Source: an uncultured Flaviramulus sp. (GTDB taxonomy: Bacteria; Bacteroidota; Bacteroidia; Flavobacteriales; Flavobacteriaceae). From it: a stretch of DNA of 64,000 nt. The translations under genes were made by a program, and so were the position numbers. The stretch is from assembly GCA_947501105.1 (NCBI GenBank), contig CANMUP010000001.1, positions 186,001 through 250,000 on the forward strand, in the 5' to 3' direction. A model generated the notes under the pieces. It saw only the letters and a list, made by a program, of their open reading frames with translations, was not told where the DNA came from and searched no databases. Every line of letters begins with the position of its first letter. The first letter of the stretch is position 1. Shown one piece after another: positions 18,301 through 26,994 of this stretch.

Positions 18301-18863
18301 TATTCCCTTTTAGAGAAGAAAGAAGCGTTAAGGAGTTTTATTTAAGGTTATTGGAAAGTGAAGACTGGGAAGCATTAACCACCTACTACTCCCTTTTAAA
18401 AAAGAATAATGAGTTAATTACAAATCAATTAAAATCTAAAACTCTTCACGAAGAGCCTGCACAACATTTACTTTTCACAAAATTAAAAGCCAATCATCTT
18501 TTAACTGAAAGAGAGACTCGTATTATAGATTTAAAAACCTTTGCAAAATCTAAGCTATTTGCCAATTCGAATTATAGAATGCCAAAGGATTCTATTGGTT
18601 TTTTAGAAGAAAAGAAGTTTAAAACTGATACTAATAAAAACATCCGTCTTTTTATTTTTAAACGAAAAAGCAAGCGCTCAAATAATGATAATGAGTATTT
18701 GCATTATATAGCTTTTGAAAATTCTAACACCAATAAACCTTATTACACTAGTAGAAAAAATGGAATTTCTATTTCTGGTCTTAAAACTAATGAAGAAGTC
18801 ATTGAAAGCACAATTAATTTAATAAAACATAAAACCAGAAAACGAATTAACCAAGTATACTAA
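15399..18863 (+). CDS. TraB/GumN-family protein with a large C-terminal extension
   Basis: 1154 aa from the ATG at 15399, which gives a clean signal peptide (MKKTLLILILLISFHLSAQ); an in-frame TTG at 15378 would put extra residues before it. The first 280 residues form a TraB/GumN domain: SYLYGTMHVSKKVAFRLDD carries the first GxxH-type motif and FSGVGAAHLPGEKGM the last. The remaining 850 or so residues have no family I recognise, are rich in Lys, Asn and aromatic residues, and end in a helical-repeat-like part (LILNGILHRRNKAAYSML). Probably periplasmic. It converges with the AraC regulator gene and is separated from it by 8 bp. Confidence 0.85.
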   Translation: MKKTLLILILLISFHLSAQQKYQSLLWEISGNGLEKSSYLYGTMHVSKKVAFRLDDVFYKVLNKSECIALESDPSTWLEFNYKSAAFNLLNGFYGNDFYSDLFSLERPTQLAIRNNIRIDNRLISGYLYRKNYGLDNFEEETYLDMFIYQAGKKQNKTIVGLEDLAESRYLTTKARYNSNKKKPDSWLQKRFKEEGGFLIQENTYRERNLDLLDSIGVAINTPFFRENMLYKRNENMVKVLDSLMHKKSVFSGVGAAHLPGEKGMINMLIEKGYTVTPLASNQTDYGKSEKKKLENLFVSPKLSLQATPDKFLTIKSFDTLREFSYGTQKYYLAPDMTNGAFLAINRISVFEFLPHKKSISLEKIDDLLYEDIPGTILEKKEIKAPFPGISILNKTKKGDYQKYHIYKTPLEIIIIKFGGKKDFVQKYESEIFKSIVFKHYSEGFKPFNGPFKKYSFKFPNNYITNNIGNSGKKLIQANLDDEYYFFQESPHQDINYIEEDAFEAKYIHTSFYKNLEIEEANGSFENGDYKSYISTAIIDTLNNKKLWLKSVVKDNSYYLLGYSGKNQEKANTYFNSLKFKTPHYGPLEQVKDTSLYFTTNSPIKPSLPYNLYKYNRKKPYQEIVKETTYTSKSNQQISVTRTKFHDLKMYENIDSLWNSINRRAKFLSSLENRKKLKVFDEKRFSKNGFNIFTHKLKDSASNKIILVKYIQKQGVIYKLSALTDSISKPSSFISEFYNSFKPIDTLLGKDIFNDKTQLFFDALKSNDSIILSGYMQLNFSKKHTPMLINALENYTFPEDKLMIKNYLLRELIENDKSEVVNKFIEKLYLKSYSDPNTQKLILNGILHRRNKAAYSMLLSLMNNDLPLGSKTPSFSFYSFKSDSLKTAKLLFPELLSFSNVEEYKAPIYGLLTKLIDSNIVKPKTYKSFKKQLINDAKIQIKRSLGNKKHYTYNFKKNLILDNYTKLLFPFREERSVKEFYLRLLESEDWEALTTYYSLLKKNNELITNQLKSKTLHEEPAQHLLFTKLKANHLLTERETRIIDLKTFAKSKLFANSNYRMPKDSIGFLEEKKFKTDTNKNIRLFIFKRKSKRSNNDNEYLHYIAFENSNTNKPYYTSRKNGISISGLKTNEEVIESTINLIKHKTRKRINQVY

Positions 18864-18871
18864 CTAAGTTT

Positions 18872-19771
18872 TTATACCTGAGACATTAAATATTTTTTTG
18901 GTGTTGTGCCATATTTCTTTTTAAAAGCAGCAATAAAATGGCTTGAAGTACTATATCCTACTTTATGCCCAACTTCATTTACATTGTGATTCCCCGCTTC
19001 CAATAATTTTCTTGCCACTTCCATTTTATAATCGAATAAGAAGCTAAAAACCGAGTCGCCATATATCTGTTTAAACCCTTCTTTCAACTTTTTTAGATTC
19101 AGCCCTATTTCATCTGCAAGTTCCTGTAAACTTGGAGGCTCTGCTATTCTAGAGATAACAATATCTTTTGCTTTTCGTATTTTAATCACATTGGTCTCAT
19201 CAACTAAAAAAGGGCATTGCTCTACATTTGCATCTTCACTTCTATTAAAGTACAAGCTTAATAACTCATATGCTTTCCCCGTAAAATAAAGACTTTTTAT
19301 AGACTGATTAAGGTTAAAGCTTATTAACTGATTTAAAACAATTGCCATAGATGGTGAAATAACGCCATCTTTATAATACTTTTTATCTCTATTATCTTCA
19401 TTTAAAAATGAAATATAATCGGCCTCTTGTGAAAATAATCCATGAAATTTTTTAATAGAAATTAGTATGGAAACTATCCAAGAGTTTGGGTCCACTTCCA
19501 AATCAATAGGTAAATCGCGTTGCGGGTTGTAAAGCAATAATGAATTTTCTTCTTGAATATTTAAAGTATATCTACCTTCATTAAAAATAAATTTGCTCGA
19601 TCCTTTTACACAAAAATGAAATTGAATGTAGTCGCTATCTATATGTCTAATAACCCTTTGTACCTGATTATCATCATTTTTATAAGTAAAAACTAAAAAC
19701 CCATCATCTACTTGAGTTTCAATAAAAGTACCTCTAGCGACATTTTTTTTTGCAATTTCTTCACTATTCAT
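18872..19771 (-). CDS. AraC-family transcriptional regulator (PchR-like)
   Basis: 299 aa. The C-terminal 100 residues hold the two helix-turn-helix units: LQELADEIGLNLKKLKEGFK, then VNEVGHKVGYSTSSHFIAAF and the closing KKKYGTTPKKYL. The N-terminal 190 residues are a cupin-like sensing domain with HIDSDYIQFHFCVKG. The linker and first helix resemble PchR-type iron/siderophore regulators. The gene is divergent from hemA with 189 bp between the starts, so control of heme synthesis is a natural inference, not shown by the sequence. Confidence 0.9.
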   Translation of the reverse strand: MNSEEIAKKNVARGTFIETQVDDGFLVFTYKNDDNQVQRVIRHIDSDYIQFHFCVKGSSKFIFNEGRYTLNIQEENSLLLYNPQRDLPIDLEVDPNSWIVSILISIKKFHGLFSQEADYISFLNEDNRDKKYYKDGVISPSMAIVLNQLISFNLNQSIKSLYFTGKAYELLSLYFNRSEDANVEQCPFLVDETNVIKIRKAKDIVISRIAEPPSLQELADEIGLNLKKLKEGFKQIYGDSVFSFLFDYKMEVARKLLEAGNHNVNEVGHKVGYSTSSHFIAAFKKKYGTTPKKYLMSQV

Positions 19772-19905
19772 TTTACTTTATTTAGATTCATTCTAAACTA
19801 AACAATCAAAAACTGTTGGTTTCACTACAAAAATATGACATTTATCATATTATATAAAAAAATAAGCTTAAAAAACCACAAACGATATTAAAAGTTCTTT
19901 CAGCG

Positions 19906-19937
19906 TTGTTTTTTTTATAATCATAAATATACATTTG
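19906..19937 (+). promoter_or_regulatory. hemA promoter (TTG, 21-base spacer, TACATTTG)
   Basis: A TTG at 19906-19908 and a perfect TACATTTG at 19930-19937 are 21 bases apart, which fits the Bacteroidetes -33/-7 pattern. The -7 box ends 23 bases before the hemA ATG. The same intergenic region holds the start of the divergent AraC regulator gene. Confidence 0.6.
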
Positions 19938-19960
19938 CTTAGGAAATTACAAAACACTAA

Positions 19961-21223
19961 ATGCAAAAATATAATATATCTAGAAGTAATTACTTTTATG
20001 CCATTGGTTTAAGTTATAAAAAAGCTGATGCAGAAATAAGAGGGCACTTTAGTTTGGATGAAGATTCAAAGTTGGCACTTATGAATCAAGCTAAAGAGAA
20101 TGATATTGAAAGTTTGGTAGTAACTTCAACTTGTAACAGAACAGAAATTTATGGTTTTGCACAACACCCTTTTCAGCTTATCCAATTGCTTTGCGATAAT
20201 ACAAGAGGTACCGTTGAAGAATTCCAAAAAGTAGCATATGTTTATAAAAACAAAGAAGCTATTGCTCACATGTTTCGTGTAGGTTCTGGTTTAGATAGTC
20301 AAATTTTAGGGGACTTTGAAATTATTAGTCAACTTAAAAAAAGTGCAAAGCTTTCAAGGAAATTTGGCCTGTTAAATCATTTTTCAGAACGTTTGGTAAA
20401 TGCAGTAATTCAAGCCAGCAAACGGATTAAAACCGAAACCGATATTTCATCAGGTGCAACTTCTGTATCGTTCGCATCAGTTCAATACATTTTAAATACT
20501 ATTGAAGATGTATCAAGTAAAAACATTCTTCTTTTTGGAACTGGAAAAATAGGAAGAAACACTTGTGAAAATCTTGTTAAACATACCAAAAACGAACATA
20601 TTACTTTAATAAACAGAACTAAAAATAAAGCAGAACAAATTGCTGGAAAGTTTAATTTAGTTGTTAAAGATTATGCAAATTTACAAGAGGAGATTAACAC
20701 CTCTGATATTTTAATTGTTGCTACTGGTGCTCAACGCCCAACAATTGATAAACACATTATTCAATCTACAAAACCATTACTTATTCTAGATTTATCGATT
20801 CCTAAAAATGTAGATGAAAATGTAAGTGAACTAGAAAATGTATCGTTGGTTCATTTAGATCATTTATCTAAAATGACTGATCAAACTTTAGAGGAAAGGA
20901 AAAAACATATTCCTTTGGCAGAATCTATAATTGAAGACATAAATACTGAATTTAATGATTGGTTAGAGACCAGAAAATTTGCGCCTACAATTAAAGCTTT
21001 AAAGCATAAGTTAAACGATTTTAAAGTTGCTGAGTTAGATACACAACGAAAAAAATTATCTGACTTTAACGAACAACAAGCTGAAATAATTAGTAATAAC
21101 ATCATTCAAAAAATCACCAATCATTTCGCTCATCATTTAAAAGATGACAACATTTCTACAGACGAAAGTCTCGAACTTATAAAAAAAGTGTTTCAGTTAG
21201 AACCTTCTACAAAAAATGTCTAA
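19961..21223 (+). CDS. hemA: Glutamyl-tRNA reductase
   Basis: 420 aa. It reduces glutamyl-tRNA(Glu) with NADPH to glutamate-1-semialdehyde, the entry step of C5 heme synthesis. The active-site cysteine is Cys58 in STCNRTEIYG. GSGLDSQILGDFEI and the NADPH-binding LFGTGKIGRNTCENL follow, and a C-terminal helical dimerisation region completes it. The stop overlaps the next gene by eight bases. Its product needs HemL, which is not in this window. Confidence 0.96.
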   Translation: MQKYNISRSNYFYAIGLSYKKADAEIRGHFSLDEDSKLALMNQAKENDIESLVVTSTCNRTEIYGFAQHPFQLIQLLCDNTRGTVEEFQKVAYVYKNKEAIAHMFRVGSGLDSQILGDFEIISQLKKSAKLSRKFGLLNHFSERLVNAVIQASKRIKTETDISSGATSVSFASVQYILNTIEDVSSKNILLFGTGKIGRNTCENLVKHTKNEHITLINRTKNKAEQIAGKFNLVVKDYANLQEEINTSDILIVATGAQRPTIDKHIIQSTKPLLILDLSIPKNVDENVSELENVSLVHLDHLSKMTDQTLEERKKHIPLAESIIEDINTEFNDWLETRKFAPTIKALKHKLNDFKVAELDTQRKKLSDFNEQQAEIISNNIIQKITNHFAHHLKDDNISTDESLELIKKVFQLEPSTKNV

Positions 21224-22793
21224 AACCATAAGAATTGGCACCCGCGATAGTGAATTAGCACTATGGCAAGCCAAAATAGTACAACAACAACTTGAAAATC
21301 TTGGTCATAATACACAACTTGTTCCTGTAAAGGCTACTGGTGATATTGTTTTAGACAAACCACTATACGAGCTAGGGATTACAGGTATTTTTACCCGCAC
21401 ACTAGATATTGCTATGTTAAATAATGACATTGATATTGCCGTGCATTCATTAAAAGATGTCCCTACAATTTTACCAAAAGGGATTGTACAAGCCGCAGTT
21501 TTAAAACGCGGTAACGTTAATGATACTTTAGTTTACAAAAAGAACGAAGAATTTTTAAGTGCTAAAGAAGCAGTTATTGCAACTGGTAGTTTACGTCGAA
21601 AAGCACAGTGGTTAAATCGTTATCCAACTCATACAATTGTAGATTTACGAGGCAATGTGAATTCGCGGTTACAGAAATTAGAAGATAATGATAATTGGAA
21701 TGGAGCCATTTTCGCAGCTGCTGGTATTGGCCGTATAGGTATAAGACCCGAAGAAGCCATAAATTTAGATTGGATGATTCCTGCTCCTGCACAAGGCGCT
21801 ATTATGATTACTGCTTTAGAAGAAGACGAAGAAGTAAGAACTATTTGCGCTGAACTTAACCATGAGGAAACCGAGATTTGCACCACCATTGAACGTGAGT
21901 TTTTAAACAAATTAGAAGGTGGATGTACTGCTCCTATTGGTGCACTTGCATATATTAAAAACGAGGAAATAAACTTTAAGGGTGTTTTATTAAGTGAAAA
22001 CGGGTCAAAACGTATAGATGTTACACGGGTTAAAAAATTAGGAGAACATAGCGACATTGCTCAGTTTTGTGCCGATTTTGTTATTGAACGAGGTGGTAAA
22101 CGTTTAATGGACACCATTAAATATTCCAATAAGAAAACCAATGTGTATTCCTCAAAATCGTTTACCGAAAGTCAGCGCTTACTTTTTCATGAAAAAGTAA
22201 AAGTTGAAAGCAACGATTTTATAAAAATAAGTTTGAATAGAATTCATCCAAGGTTTTTAAAAAACGAAATTAAAAATGTTGTTATAACTAGTAAAAATGC
22301 TGTCGAATCTTTAGTAACTAATTATTCTGCAGCTGAATTACAGTTTAAAAATATTTACTGTGTTGGTAGACGTACAAAACGATTAATAGAGAAAAAAATT
22401 GGTACAGTTACTCATTTTGAAAAGAATGCAAAAAAATTAGCAGAGCACTTAGTTGAATATATAGAAGGTACAGAAGTTACTTATTTTTGTAGCAATTTAA
22501 GATTAGACGATTTACCAACTATTTTAGAAACCAATAGTATAAAAGTTAACGAAGTTGAAGCCTATCAAACAAAGTTTGATGCTATAAAAGTTGATGATTC
22601 TATTGAAGGTGTTATGTTTTATAGTCCATCAACAGTGCAAAGCTTTATTCAAAAAAATAATGAAGAAGTTATTGCATTTTGCATTGGCGAAACCACAGCA
22701 AAAGAGGCAAAAAAGCATTTTAAAGATGTTAGAGTTGCAAAAGTACCAACCGTAGAAAGTGTGATTGAGTTGGTTAATGAACATTACGTTTAA
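21216..22793 (+). CDS. hemC: Hydroxymethylbilane synthase fused to uroporphyrinogen-III synthase (HemCD)
   Basis: 525 aa, against about 310 for HemC alone. Residues 1 to roughly 305 are porphobilinogen deaminase: IRIGTRDSELALWQA, HSLKDVPT, GSLRRKAQWL, and Cys237 in EGGCTAPIGALAY, which carries the dipyrromethane cofactor. Residues about 310-525 form a HEM4-like domain (KNVVITSKNAVESL, IYCVGRRTKRLIE, GVMFYSPSTVQSFI, AFCIGETTAKEAK). The fusion couples the unstable linear tetrapyrrole directly to the enzyme that closes it. The start overlaps hemA by eight bases, indicating translational coupling. Confidence 0.94.
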   Translation: MSKTIRIGTRDSELALWQAKIVQQQLENLGHNTQLVPVKATGDIVLDKPLYELGITGIFTRTLDIAMLNNDIDIAVHSLKDVPTILPKGIVQAAVLKRGNVNDTLVYKKNEEFLSAKEAVIATGSLRRKAQWLNRYPTHTIVDLRGNVNSRLQKLEDNDNWNGAIFAAAGIGRIGIRPEEAINLDWMIPAPAQGAIMITALEEDEEVRTICAELNHEETEICTTIEREFLNKLEGGCTAPIGALAYIKNEEINFKGVLLSENGSKRIDVTRVKKLGEHSDIAQFCADFVIERGGKRLMDTIKYSNKKTNVYSSKSFTESQRLLFHEKVKVESNDFIKISLNRIHPRFLKNEIKNVVITSKNAVESLVTNYSAAELQFKNIYCVGRRTKRLIEKKIGTVTHFEKNAKKLAEHLVEYIEGTEVTYFCSNLRLDDLPTILETNSIKVNEVEAYQTKFDAIKVDDSIEGVMFYSPSTVQSFIQKNNEEVIAFCIGETTAKEAKKHFKDVRVAKVPTVESVIELVNEHYV

Positions 22794-22818
22794 ATAATAA
22801 ACGTCCTTACAAAAAAAA

Positions 22819-22842
22819 GATTCCCGCTTTCGCGAGAATGAC
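22819..22842. repeat. Short palindromic repeat between hemC and hemE
   Basis: A 24-base near-palindrome built on TTCCCGCTTTCGCGAGAA. It matches the elements at 47748-47828 and belongs to a dispersed family ending in GAATGAC. It lies 10 bases before the hemE start, so it is inside the heme transcript. Confidence 0.65.
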
Positions 22843-22851
22843 AAAAAAAAT

Positions 22852-23880
22852 ATGAGCATAAAAAACGATTTATTTTTAAGAGCATTAAAAGGAGAGACTG
22901 TTAATCGGCCTCCAGTATGGATGATGCGTCAAGCTGGACGTTACTTACCAGAATTTATAGCAATTCGTGAGAAATACGATTTCTTTACACGGTGCCGAAC
23001 TCCAGAATTAGCCAGTGAAATTACAGTGCAACCTATTCGCAGATACGGAATGGATGCCGCTATTTTGTTTAGTGATATTTTGGTAATCCCACAAGCTATG
23101 AATATTGAAGTGCAAATGAAACCAAATTTTGGTCCGTATTTGCCTAACCCTGTGCGCACTCAAAAAGATGTAGATAATGTAATAGTGCCAGACGTAAAAG
23201 TTGAGCTTGACTATGTTTATCAAGCTATAAAAGCCACTAAAGAATTATTAAACAACGACGTTCCACTAATTGGTTTTGCAGGCTCACCATGGACCATACT
23301 TTGTTATTGTGTGCAAGGTCAAGGCAGTAAAAATTTTGATAAAGCCAAAGAATTTTGTTTTACTAATCCAATTGCTGCACATCAATTACTTCAAAAAATA
23401 ACCGATACCACTATAGCATATTTAAAAGAAAAAGTGAAAGCTGGTGTTAATGCGGTTCAGATTTTCGATTCTTGGGGAGGCATGCTTTCTCCAACCGATT
23501 ATCAAGAGTTTTCTTGGCAATACATCAATCAAATTATAGAAGCTTTAAAAGATGACGCTCCAGTAATTGCATTTGGTAAAGGCTGTTGGTTTGCTCTTGG
23601 TGACATGGCAAAATCTAATGCATCTGCTTTAGGAATAGATTGGACATGTTCTGCACGAAATGCGCGTTATTTAACTGGTGGTAATATAACACTTCAAGGT
23701 AATTTCGATCCTTCAAGGTTATTGTCTCCGCCTGCTGAGATAAAGAAAATGGTGCACCAAATGATTAACGAATTTGGTAAAGACAAATACATTGTAAATC
23801 TGGGACATGGCATTTTACCTAATATCCCACTAGATAATGCTAAAGCGTTTATTGATGCTGTAAAAGAATATAATAATTAA
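22852..23880 (+). CDS. hemE: Uroporphyrinogen decarboxylase
   Basis: 342 aa. It removes four acetate carboxyls from uroporphyrinogen III to give coproporphyrinogen [19 protein letters not shown] is the N-terminal substrate-binding signature, [16 protein letters not shown] contains the conserved aspartate, and [11 protein letters not shown] is the C-terminal histidine block. It starts 58 bp after hemC, with a palindromic repeat in between. Confidence 0.97.
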   Translation: MSIKNDLFLRALKGETVNRPPVWMMRQAGRYLPEFIAIREKYDFFTRCRTPELASEITVQPIRRYGMDAAILFSDILVIPQAMNIEVQMKPNFGPYLPNPVRTQKDVDNVIVPDVKVELDYVYQAIKATKELLNNDVPLIGFAGSPWTILCYCVQGQGSKNFDKAKEFCFTNPIAAHQLLQKITDTTIAYLKEKVKAGVNAVQIFDSWGGMLSPTDYQEFSWQYINQIIEALKDDAPVIAFGKGCWFALGDMAKSNASALGIDWTCSARNARYLTGGNITLQGNFDPSRLLSPPAEIKKMVHQMINEFGKDKYIVNLGHGILPNIPLDNAKAFIDAVKEYNN

Positions 23881-23890
23881 TCTGTGCCTT

Positions 23891-24445
23891 GTGAGCCATT
23901 TAGATTATAAATTAGAACGTATTAATTCAATTTCGTTTGAAGCATTTTTAGATTTAATTTATACCAACAAAACATATATAGAAAAAGGGTTTGCCGGAAC
24001 TGTAAAAAGATGTGAAACAAAGCAAGGAGCGAAAACGCTATTTGATGAATGGGTTTCGGAAGAAAGTGAAGGAAGAAGTTTTTCTTTTTTTATAAAAAAC
24101 TCGAAAACTGATAATCTAGTAGGCTTAGTCAACATCAAAAATATTGACAACAACTTAGAAAAGTGTGAGATAGGTTATTTTATTTCAGAACAAGTAGCTG
24201 GAAAAGGAATTGTATCAAAATTCACTTCCGAAGTTGTAACATATTGTTTCGAAGTATTACAAATGAATAAAGTATTTCTACGTGTTGCTCCTGAAAATAT
24301 TGGAAGCCAAAAAGTAGCCATTAAAAATGGGTTTCAAAAAGAAGGGGTTTTACGAGAAGAATACAAAGGTTTTCAAGACAAATTTGAAGATGTTATGTAT
24401 TTTGGTTTGCTGAAAAGCGATTATTTAAAAAACAAAAATGTTTAA
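23891..24445 (+). CDS. GNAT-family N-acetyltransferase (RimJ/RimL-like)
   Basis: 184 aa starting at a GTG, 10 bases after hemE. The acetyl-CoA block is visible as CEIGYFISEQVAGKGIVSKF, and VFLRVAPENIGSQKVAIKNGF is the C-terminal motif of RimJ/RimL-type GNATs. The substrate is unknown; alpha-amino or small-molecule acetylation is possible. It overlaps the next gene by eight bases, so it is in the heme operon by position. Confidence 0.88.
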   Translation: MSHLDYKLERINSISFEAFLDLIYTNKTYIEKGFAGTVKRCETKQGAKTLFDEWVSEESEGRSFSFFIKNSKTDNLVGLVNIKNIDNNLEKCEIGYFISEQVAGKGIVSKFTSEVVTYCFEVLQMNKVFLRVAPENIGSQKVAIKNGFQKEGVLREEYKGFQDKFEDVMYFGLLKSDYLKNKNV

Positions 24446-25196
24446 AAACATATCATTAGGAATCAAAGCATATTTTGGTGCTTTTAGTCTTATTTCTAAA
24501 CTAAAACTTTGGAAATATTTTGCCATTCCTATGCTTATTAGTTTTATTACTGCTATCATTATTTTTGGCTCAGCTTATGGATTATCTGATAATATTGGTG
24601 GTTTTATAGCAAAAATTTGGATTTGGGATTGGGGAAAAGAAACCTTCACTACAATTGGTAATATACTAGGAGGTCTTATTGTATTAGTTATTGGGCTTAT
24701 CCTTTTCAAACATATCATAATGGCCTTATCTGCTCCATTTATGAGCCCCGTTTCAGAAAAAATTGAAGCCCATTTAACAGGAAACCCAGAGCATTCTCAT
24801 AGAGATACCTCTTTTATGCAACAGCTTTGGCGAGGCATTCGTATAAACGGCAGAAACCTACTAATGGAATTAATGTTAACTATCCCAATTTTACTTTTAA
24901 AGTTCATTCCTATTGTAAATATATTTTCAACCATATTACTATTTATGGTTCAAGCATATTATGCTGGTTTTGGTAATATGGATTATACTTTAGAACGTCA
25001 TTATAAATACTCTAAAAGCATTCAATTTGTTCGTAAACATCGTGGTTTAGCGATTGGTAACGGAATTGTTTTTATATTATGCCTCCTAATTCCTATTATT
25101 GGGGTTATTTTGGTATTACCACTATCAGTAACCGCTGCATCAATAAGAACTGTTGAAGCGTTACAACTTAAAAACAAAATTGAAAATGTTATTTAA
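24438..25196 (+). CDS. EI24-domain inner-membrane protein
   Basis: 252 aa with several hydrophobic segments: residues near 28-48, 75-98, 145-170 and 210-240. The domain is the EI24/CysZ-like membrane family, recognisable by LKLWKYFAIPMLISF at the start, IMALSAPFMSPVSEKIE, and the AYYAGFGNMDYTLERHYKYS block. In other bacteria CysZ is a sulfate permease, but for this group no substrate is established. It overlaps the GNAT genes on both sides. Confidence 0.82.
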   Translation: MFKNISLGIKAYFGAFSLISKLKLWKYFAIPMLISFITAIIIFGSAYGLSDNIGGFIAKIWIWDWGKETFTTIGNILGGLIVLVIGLILFKHIIMALSAPFMSPVSEKIEAHLTGNPEHSHRDTSFMQQLWRGIRINGRNLLMELMLTIPILLLKFIPIVNIFSTILLFMVQAYYAGFGNMDYTLERHYKYSKSIQFVRKHRGLAIGNGIVFILCLLIPIIGVILVLPLSVTAASIRTVEALQLKNKIENVI

Positions 25197-25731
25197 TTTA
25201 GAGTCATATTATATAGGTCCTATAAAAATCGAAGACGCTTGGAGTCTTTGTAATTTTGCTGTTTCAAATGAAGACCGATTAAAACGATATTTCCCTAAAA
25301 CCTTAGAACAAAATTTAACTCCCGATTTATCAAGGCTTTTTACTGAGAAAAAAGCATATCAGTTTAAATCAAAAGAAGAGTTCCTGTTTACTTTAAAACA
25401 AAAAGATACAAATCAATTAGCAGGCTTAATTTATATAAAAGAAATCGATTCAATTAAAAAACAAGGTGAGTTTGCTTATTGCATAGGTTATCCATTTGAA
25501 GGTAAAGGATTAACAACAAAAGCAGTAAAAACATTATCTAAATATGCCTTTAAAGAATTAGGTTTAAAAACACTTCAAATTATTGTACATAAAGATAATT
25601 TTGCAAGTGTAAAAGTTGCTGAAAATTGTGATTTCATCTGGAAAAAAACATTAAAAAATGAATTTACACCTCCAGGGGGAAAGCCTCTAAACATGGAACT
25701 CTATGAATTATATAACGAAATAGAACCCTAA
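25186..25731 (+). CDS. GNAT-family N-acetyltransferase
   Basis: 181 aa from the ATG at 25186, which overlaps the EI24 gene by 11 bases; an in-frame TTG at 25153 would only duplicate the reading of the preceding gene. The acetyl-CoA binding segment is AYCIGYPFEGKGLTTKAVKT, followed by LKTLQIIVHKDNFASVKVAE. It is a second RimJ/RimL-like enzyme in the cluster; the substrate is unknown. Confidence 0.87.
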   Translation: MLFNLESYYIGPIKIEDAWSLCNFAVSNEDRLKRYFPKTLEQNLTPDLSRLFTEKKAYQFKSKEEFLFTLKQKDTNQLAGLIYIKEIDSIKKQGEFAYCIGYPFEGKGLTTKAVKTLSKYAFKELGLKTLQIIVHKDNFASVKVAENCDFIWKKTLKNEFTPPGGKPLNMELYELYNEIEP

Positions 25732-25737
25732 TATAAT

Positions 25738-26085
25738 ATGCCACATTTTGTAATTGATTGCTCAAAAGATATTTTAGAAATACAAGATCCTAAGTCTGTT
25801 ACTCTTCAGGTTCATAATGATGCCAACGACTCTGGTTTATTTGAAGAAGGCGATATTAAAGTACGCCTTAATCCTTTTATGGATAATTATTTAGTTGGAG
25901 GAAAAGAAACCTCATTTATTCATGTATTTGCCAATATTATGGAAGGCAGAACTACAGATCAAAAAGCAAACCTTTCAAAACAAATTGTAGCGGGTCTTAA
26001 TGCAATGTTTCCTAACATTCCATTTATTGCTATTAATATTCGAGATTTTGAGGCTGCAACATATTGTAATAAATCGATGATTTAG
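25738..26085 (+). CDS. 5-carboxymethyl-2-hydroxymuconate isomerase-like (tautomerase superfamily)
   Basis: 115 aa, full length for the HpaF/CHMI family. The mature N-terminus after Met is Pro-2 in MPHFVIDCSKD, the catalytic base of the tautomerase superfamily. The rest (SFIHVFANIMEGRTTDQK and MFPNIPFIAINIRDFE) fits CHMI. In homoprotocatechuate breakdown CHMI isomerises a ring-cleavage product, but no other hpa genes are nearby, so the physiological substrate is uncertain. It is embedded between GNAT and hemF, four bases from hemF. Confidence 0.82.
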   Translation: MPHFVIDCSKDILEIQDPKSVTLQVHNDANDSGLFEEGDIKVRLNPFMDNYLVGGKETSFIHVFANIMEGRTTDQKANLSKQIVAGLNAMFPNIPFIAINIRDFEAATYCNKSMI

Positions 26086-26089
26086 AATA

Positions 26090-26992
26090 ATGAAAAATAT
26101 ATTTTATCAATATATTCAAGATTTGCAAGACACTATCACTTCTGGACTAGAAGCAATTGATGGTAAAGCCACATTTCAAGAAGACATTTGGAAACGTGCA
26201 GAAGGTGGTGGCGGACGAACACGCGTTATTGAAAATGGTAATGTTTTTGAAAAAGGCGGAGTAAATATTTCTGCGGTTCATGGTAAATTACCAGAAACTA
26301 TGCAAAAGCATTTTGGAGTTTCCGATGCTAATTTCTTTGCTTGCGGCTTAAGTTTAGTATTGCATCCTAAAAACCCTATGATTCCAACGGTTCACGCCAA
26401 TTGGCGTTATTTTGAAATGTATAACGAACAAGGTGATATTGCAGATAGTTGGTTTGGTGGCGGACAAGATTTAACACCTTATTATTTATTTGAAGAAGAT
26501 GCTATTCATTTTCATCAAACTTGTAAAACAGCTTGTGATAAGCATAACCCTGAGTTTTATTCAACCTATAAAAAACGCTGTGATGAGTATTTTTACAATG
26601 CGCACAGAAACGAAGCACGAGGCCTTGGCGGATTATTTTTCGATTATTGTAAAACGTCAGACAACATGACTATGGAAAACTGGTATAACTTTGTAACCGA
26701 AGTTGGTAATAGTTTTCTAGAAGCTTATGTGCCAATTGTTGAAAAACGAAAAGATTTACCATATACTGAAGCACAACGTAACTGGCAAGAAATCCGCCGT
26801 GGACGCTATGTAGAGTTTAATTTAGTACATGATAAAGGCACACTTTTCGGTTTAAAAACAAATGGGCGTATTGAAAGTATTTTAATGAGCTTACCGCCAC
26901 GTGTACAATGGGTATACGACCATCATCCAGAAGCTGGAAGTGAAGAGGAGAAACTAATAAAAATATTGCAAGAACCTAAAAACTGGGTATAA
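26090..26992 (+). CDS. hemF: Oxygen-dependent coproporphyrinogen III oxidase
   Basis: 300 aa. It converts coproporphyrinogen III to protoporphyrinogen IX using O2. Diagnostic blocks: the EDIWKRAEGGGGRTRVIENG substrate segment, VHANWRYFEMY, DSWFGGGQDLTPYYLFEED and GRYVEFNLVHDKGTLFGLKT. The presence of the oxygen-dependent enzyme implies aerobic heme synthesis; HemN is not in this window. It is four bases after the isomerase gene and three before the bestrophin-like gene. Confidence 0.97.
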   Translation: MKNIFYQYIQDLQDTITSGLEAIDGKATFQEDIWKRAEGGGGRTRVIENGNVFEKGGVNISAVHGKLPETMQKHFGVSDANFFACGLSLVLHPKNPMIPTVHANWRYFEMYNEQGDIADSWFGGGQDLTPYYLFEEDAIHFHQTCKTACDKHNPEFYSTYKKRCDEYFYNAHRNEARGLGGLFFDYCKTSDNMTMENWYNFVTEVGNSFLEAYVPIVEKRKDLPYTEAQRNWQEIRRGRYVEFNLVHDKGTLFGLKTNGRIESILMSLPPRVQWVYDHHPEAGSEEEKLIKILQEPKNWV

Positions 26993-26994
26993 TT

